Of a DNA stretch of 40,869 nucleotides, positions 40,063 through 40,869 are shown piece by piece. A model generated the notes under the pieces. That model did no database searches and was not told the origin of the DNA. It was given only the letters and a program-made list of their open reading frames with translations. The DNA comes from Clostridia bacterium. Its GTDB lineage: Bacteria > Bacillota > Clostridia > Christensenellales > Aristaeellaceae. The position numbers and the translations under genes were made by a program. Positions within the stretch are counted from its first letter, which is position 1. Every line of letters starts with the position of its first letter. The stretch is taken from the NCBI GenBank assembly GCA_017512805.1, contig JAFWES010000073.1, forward strand, positions 1-40,869. The letters run 5' to 3'.

Positions 40063-40190
40063 ACTTCCTAACTTCCTTGCATTGCTGTCCGCTGTGCTGT
40101 ACAATTGCTCCCCATAGGAAGTGACCTAATTATAACTTCCTAAACCTGCCTTGTCAACAGGTTTTGGAAGAAAATTCTTATAACTTCCTA
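40063..40190. promoter_or_regulatory. Operator array: repeated ACTTCCTA boxes in the divergent switch region
   Basis: ACTTCCTA occurs at 40063-40070, 40135-40142 and 40183-40190, ACTTCCTT at 40071-40078, and the inverse TAGGAAGT at 40115-40122. TAGGAAGT and ACTTCCTA at 40115/40135 form a perfect 8-bp inverted repeat with a 12-nt spacer over the -10 of the repressor promoter. A second, weaker pair (TTGGAAGA at 40164 with ACTTCCTA at 40183) covers the -10 of the plus-strand XRE gene. The layout matches the operator region of a prophage or ICE genetic switch. Confidence 0.78.
40129..40157 (-). promoter_or_regulatory. Promoter of the repressor-protease pair
   Basis: Minus-strand TTGACA (40152-40157) and TATAAT (40129-40134), both perfect, with a 17-nt spacer that contains an ACTTCCTA box. 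The divergent plus-strand gene has TATAAC (40179-40184) as a probable -10 and no good -35, so it would be the weaker or activated promoter of the two. Confidence 0.8.
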
Positions 40191-40220
40191 AAGACTGTGG
40201 GAAAGGAGGTGACCGTGTGA

Positions 40221-40586
40221 ATGCCGGAAGCCCAGTTCGATACGAAGAAGCTCGGCCTGCAGATATCTGTCCTGCGAAGTGAAAAGCAAATGTCGCAGGA
40301 AGAACTGGCCGAAATGTGCGGGGTGTCCAGAAACACGGTCGCCTCCTGGGAAAGCGGGCAGAAGGAGCCCAAGCTTTCCTCTGTGATTCTGCTGGCCATG
40401 GCGTTTGGCTGCTCTGTGCAGGATTTTCTGAAAGGCTTGCTGCCGGAAGAAGTTTCTCCCGCAGAGGATGAGGGGTCCAGACTCTGCGCCGAGGCGCGGA
40501 GCAGACTATCCAATCAGGAATACCTCGCCTTCATAAAACATATGAAGGCAACGCTTGAATATACCTGCGGGATCAAAGCCTCCTAA
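40221..40586 (+). CDS. XRE-family regulator, small (Cro-like position)
   Basis: A 121-residue protein with a clear helix-turn-helix: QISVLRSEKQMSQEELAEMC, GVSRNTVASWESGQKEP. A short C-terminal helical segment (EYLAFIKHMKATLEY) follows. AAAGGAGGTGA at 40202-40212 precedes ATG 40221. It is divergent from the cI/ImmR-like repressor across the ACTTCCTA array, the place of cro or of an excisionase activator. Its promoter lies within two of the operator boxes, so it should be repressed by the opposing repressor and derepressed when the ImmA/IrrE protease acts. No structural or conjugation genes follow within the window. Confidence 0.87.
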   Translation: MPEAQFDTKKLGLQISVLRSEKQMSQEELAEMCGVSRNTVASWESGQKEPKLSSVILLAMAFGCSVQDFLKGLLPEEVSPAEDEGSRLCAEARSRLSNQEYLAFIKHMKATLEYTCGIKAS

Positions 40587-40869
40587 TGGTATATCTTCGT
40601 TCTTTTCAGCTTTTTCCGGATCATTTTCAGCAATAGAGCCCAGCGCTGCACGAGAAGGAATTGCTTCGAATTCATAGCTGCGATCAAAGCTGTCACCAAT
40701 TGAAAAAAGTAATACATTAAGTTATACTTCATCTACTTCTACGATGAGGATGGGCATTATCAATTGACCACCTATTGCAATAAGCGGTTAGCCAAGTATG
40801 ACATGGTTAAGAACGCGATCCTAATTCCCGCGAAGGGAATCAAGATCCAGACAAACTCCGATGACGATG
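40587..40869. other. Right-edge region with unidentified open fragments on both strands
   Basis: A plus-strand frame open from 40713 to the window end reads YFIYFYDEDGHYQLTTYCNK, then RLAKYDMVKNAILIPAKG. It has no start before an internal ATG and continues off the window. A minus-strand frame between about 40712 and 40588 reads LFSIGDSFDRSYEFEAIPS, then RAALGSIAENDPEKAEK, and continues into the XRE gene's antisense. Both look protein-like in composition; I recognise neither. They may be remnants of element genes. Confidence 0.3.

Noticed and set aside
1-40869. tRNA, rRNA or riboswitch genes
   Set aside because: I saw no tRNA cloverleaf with a T-loop GGTTCGA/CCA pattern, no rRNA signature and no riboswitch consensus. 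Absence by eye is not proof; tRNAscan-SE and Infernal/Rfam would decide.

Overview
The window looks like a chromosomal segment of a Gram-positive Bacillota (Clostridia-like) bacterium of gut or rumen type. The grounds are AGGAGG-type ribosome binding sites on nearly every gene, sigma-A-like TTGACA/TATAAT promoters, an HrcA/CIRCE-type operator, a CUT1 sugar importer with its own LacI regulator, giant BspA-like leucine-rich repeat proteins, and families common in Clostridia (DUF6273, DUF4003, DUF3800, YolD-like). This is inferred from gene content; no rRNA or tRNA was seen and no species can be named.

Layout. 1-430: 5' end of an Hsp20 gene on the minus strand, with a promoter overlapped by a CIRCE operator. 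430-7.8 kb: an accessory stretch with several decayed genes (serine recombinase tail, tyrosine recombinase with three lesions, DUF6273 protein with a stop and a frameshift, truncated RidA, truncated Rpn-like gene) among intact ones (DUF3800, GNAT-YoaP, flavodoxin-type reductase, alpha/beta hydrolase, tandem GNAT). 7.8-9.4 kb: an orphan double-glycine-leader peptide gene and a DUF4003 gene coupled to a 16-residue leader ORF. 9.7-11.7 kb: an overlapping RloA-like ATPase / RloB-like pair, a probable phage-defence module. 11.8-23.6 kb: two giant secreted BspA-like repeat proteins on the minus strand, with a remnant of a third at 27.8-28.0 kb. 24.1-27.5 kb: a membrane YdcF/DUF218 protein and an AAA-ATPase/PD-(D/E)XK protein.

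28.1-34.1 kb is a carbohydrate operon: a perfect 20-nt LacI-type palindrome over the -35, then substrate-binding protein, two permeases, two cytosolic esterases and a LacI regulator. It has no ATPase and no glycoside hydrolase. The likely job is import of an acylated (perhaps acetylated) oligosaccharide followed by intracellular de-esterification.

34.1-40.6 kb carries an ABC exporter, then a translesion-type operon (Y-family polymerase broken by one frameshift, YolD-like protein, SLOG/YpsA-like protein). Immediately upstream lies an XRE repressor/ImmA-IrrE protease pair divergent from a second small XRE gene. The divergent region holds an array of ACTTCCTA boxes over both promoters, laid out like the switch of a prophage or integrative element. 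The polymerase operon lies directly downstream of the protease, so an IrrE/DdrO-like DNA-damage circuit is a reasonable hypothesis. Unidentified open fragments on both strands lie at the right edge.
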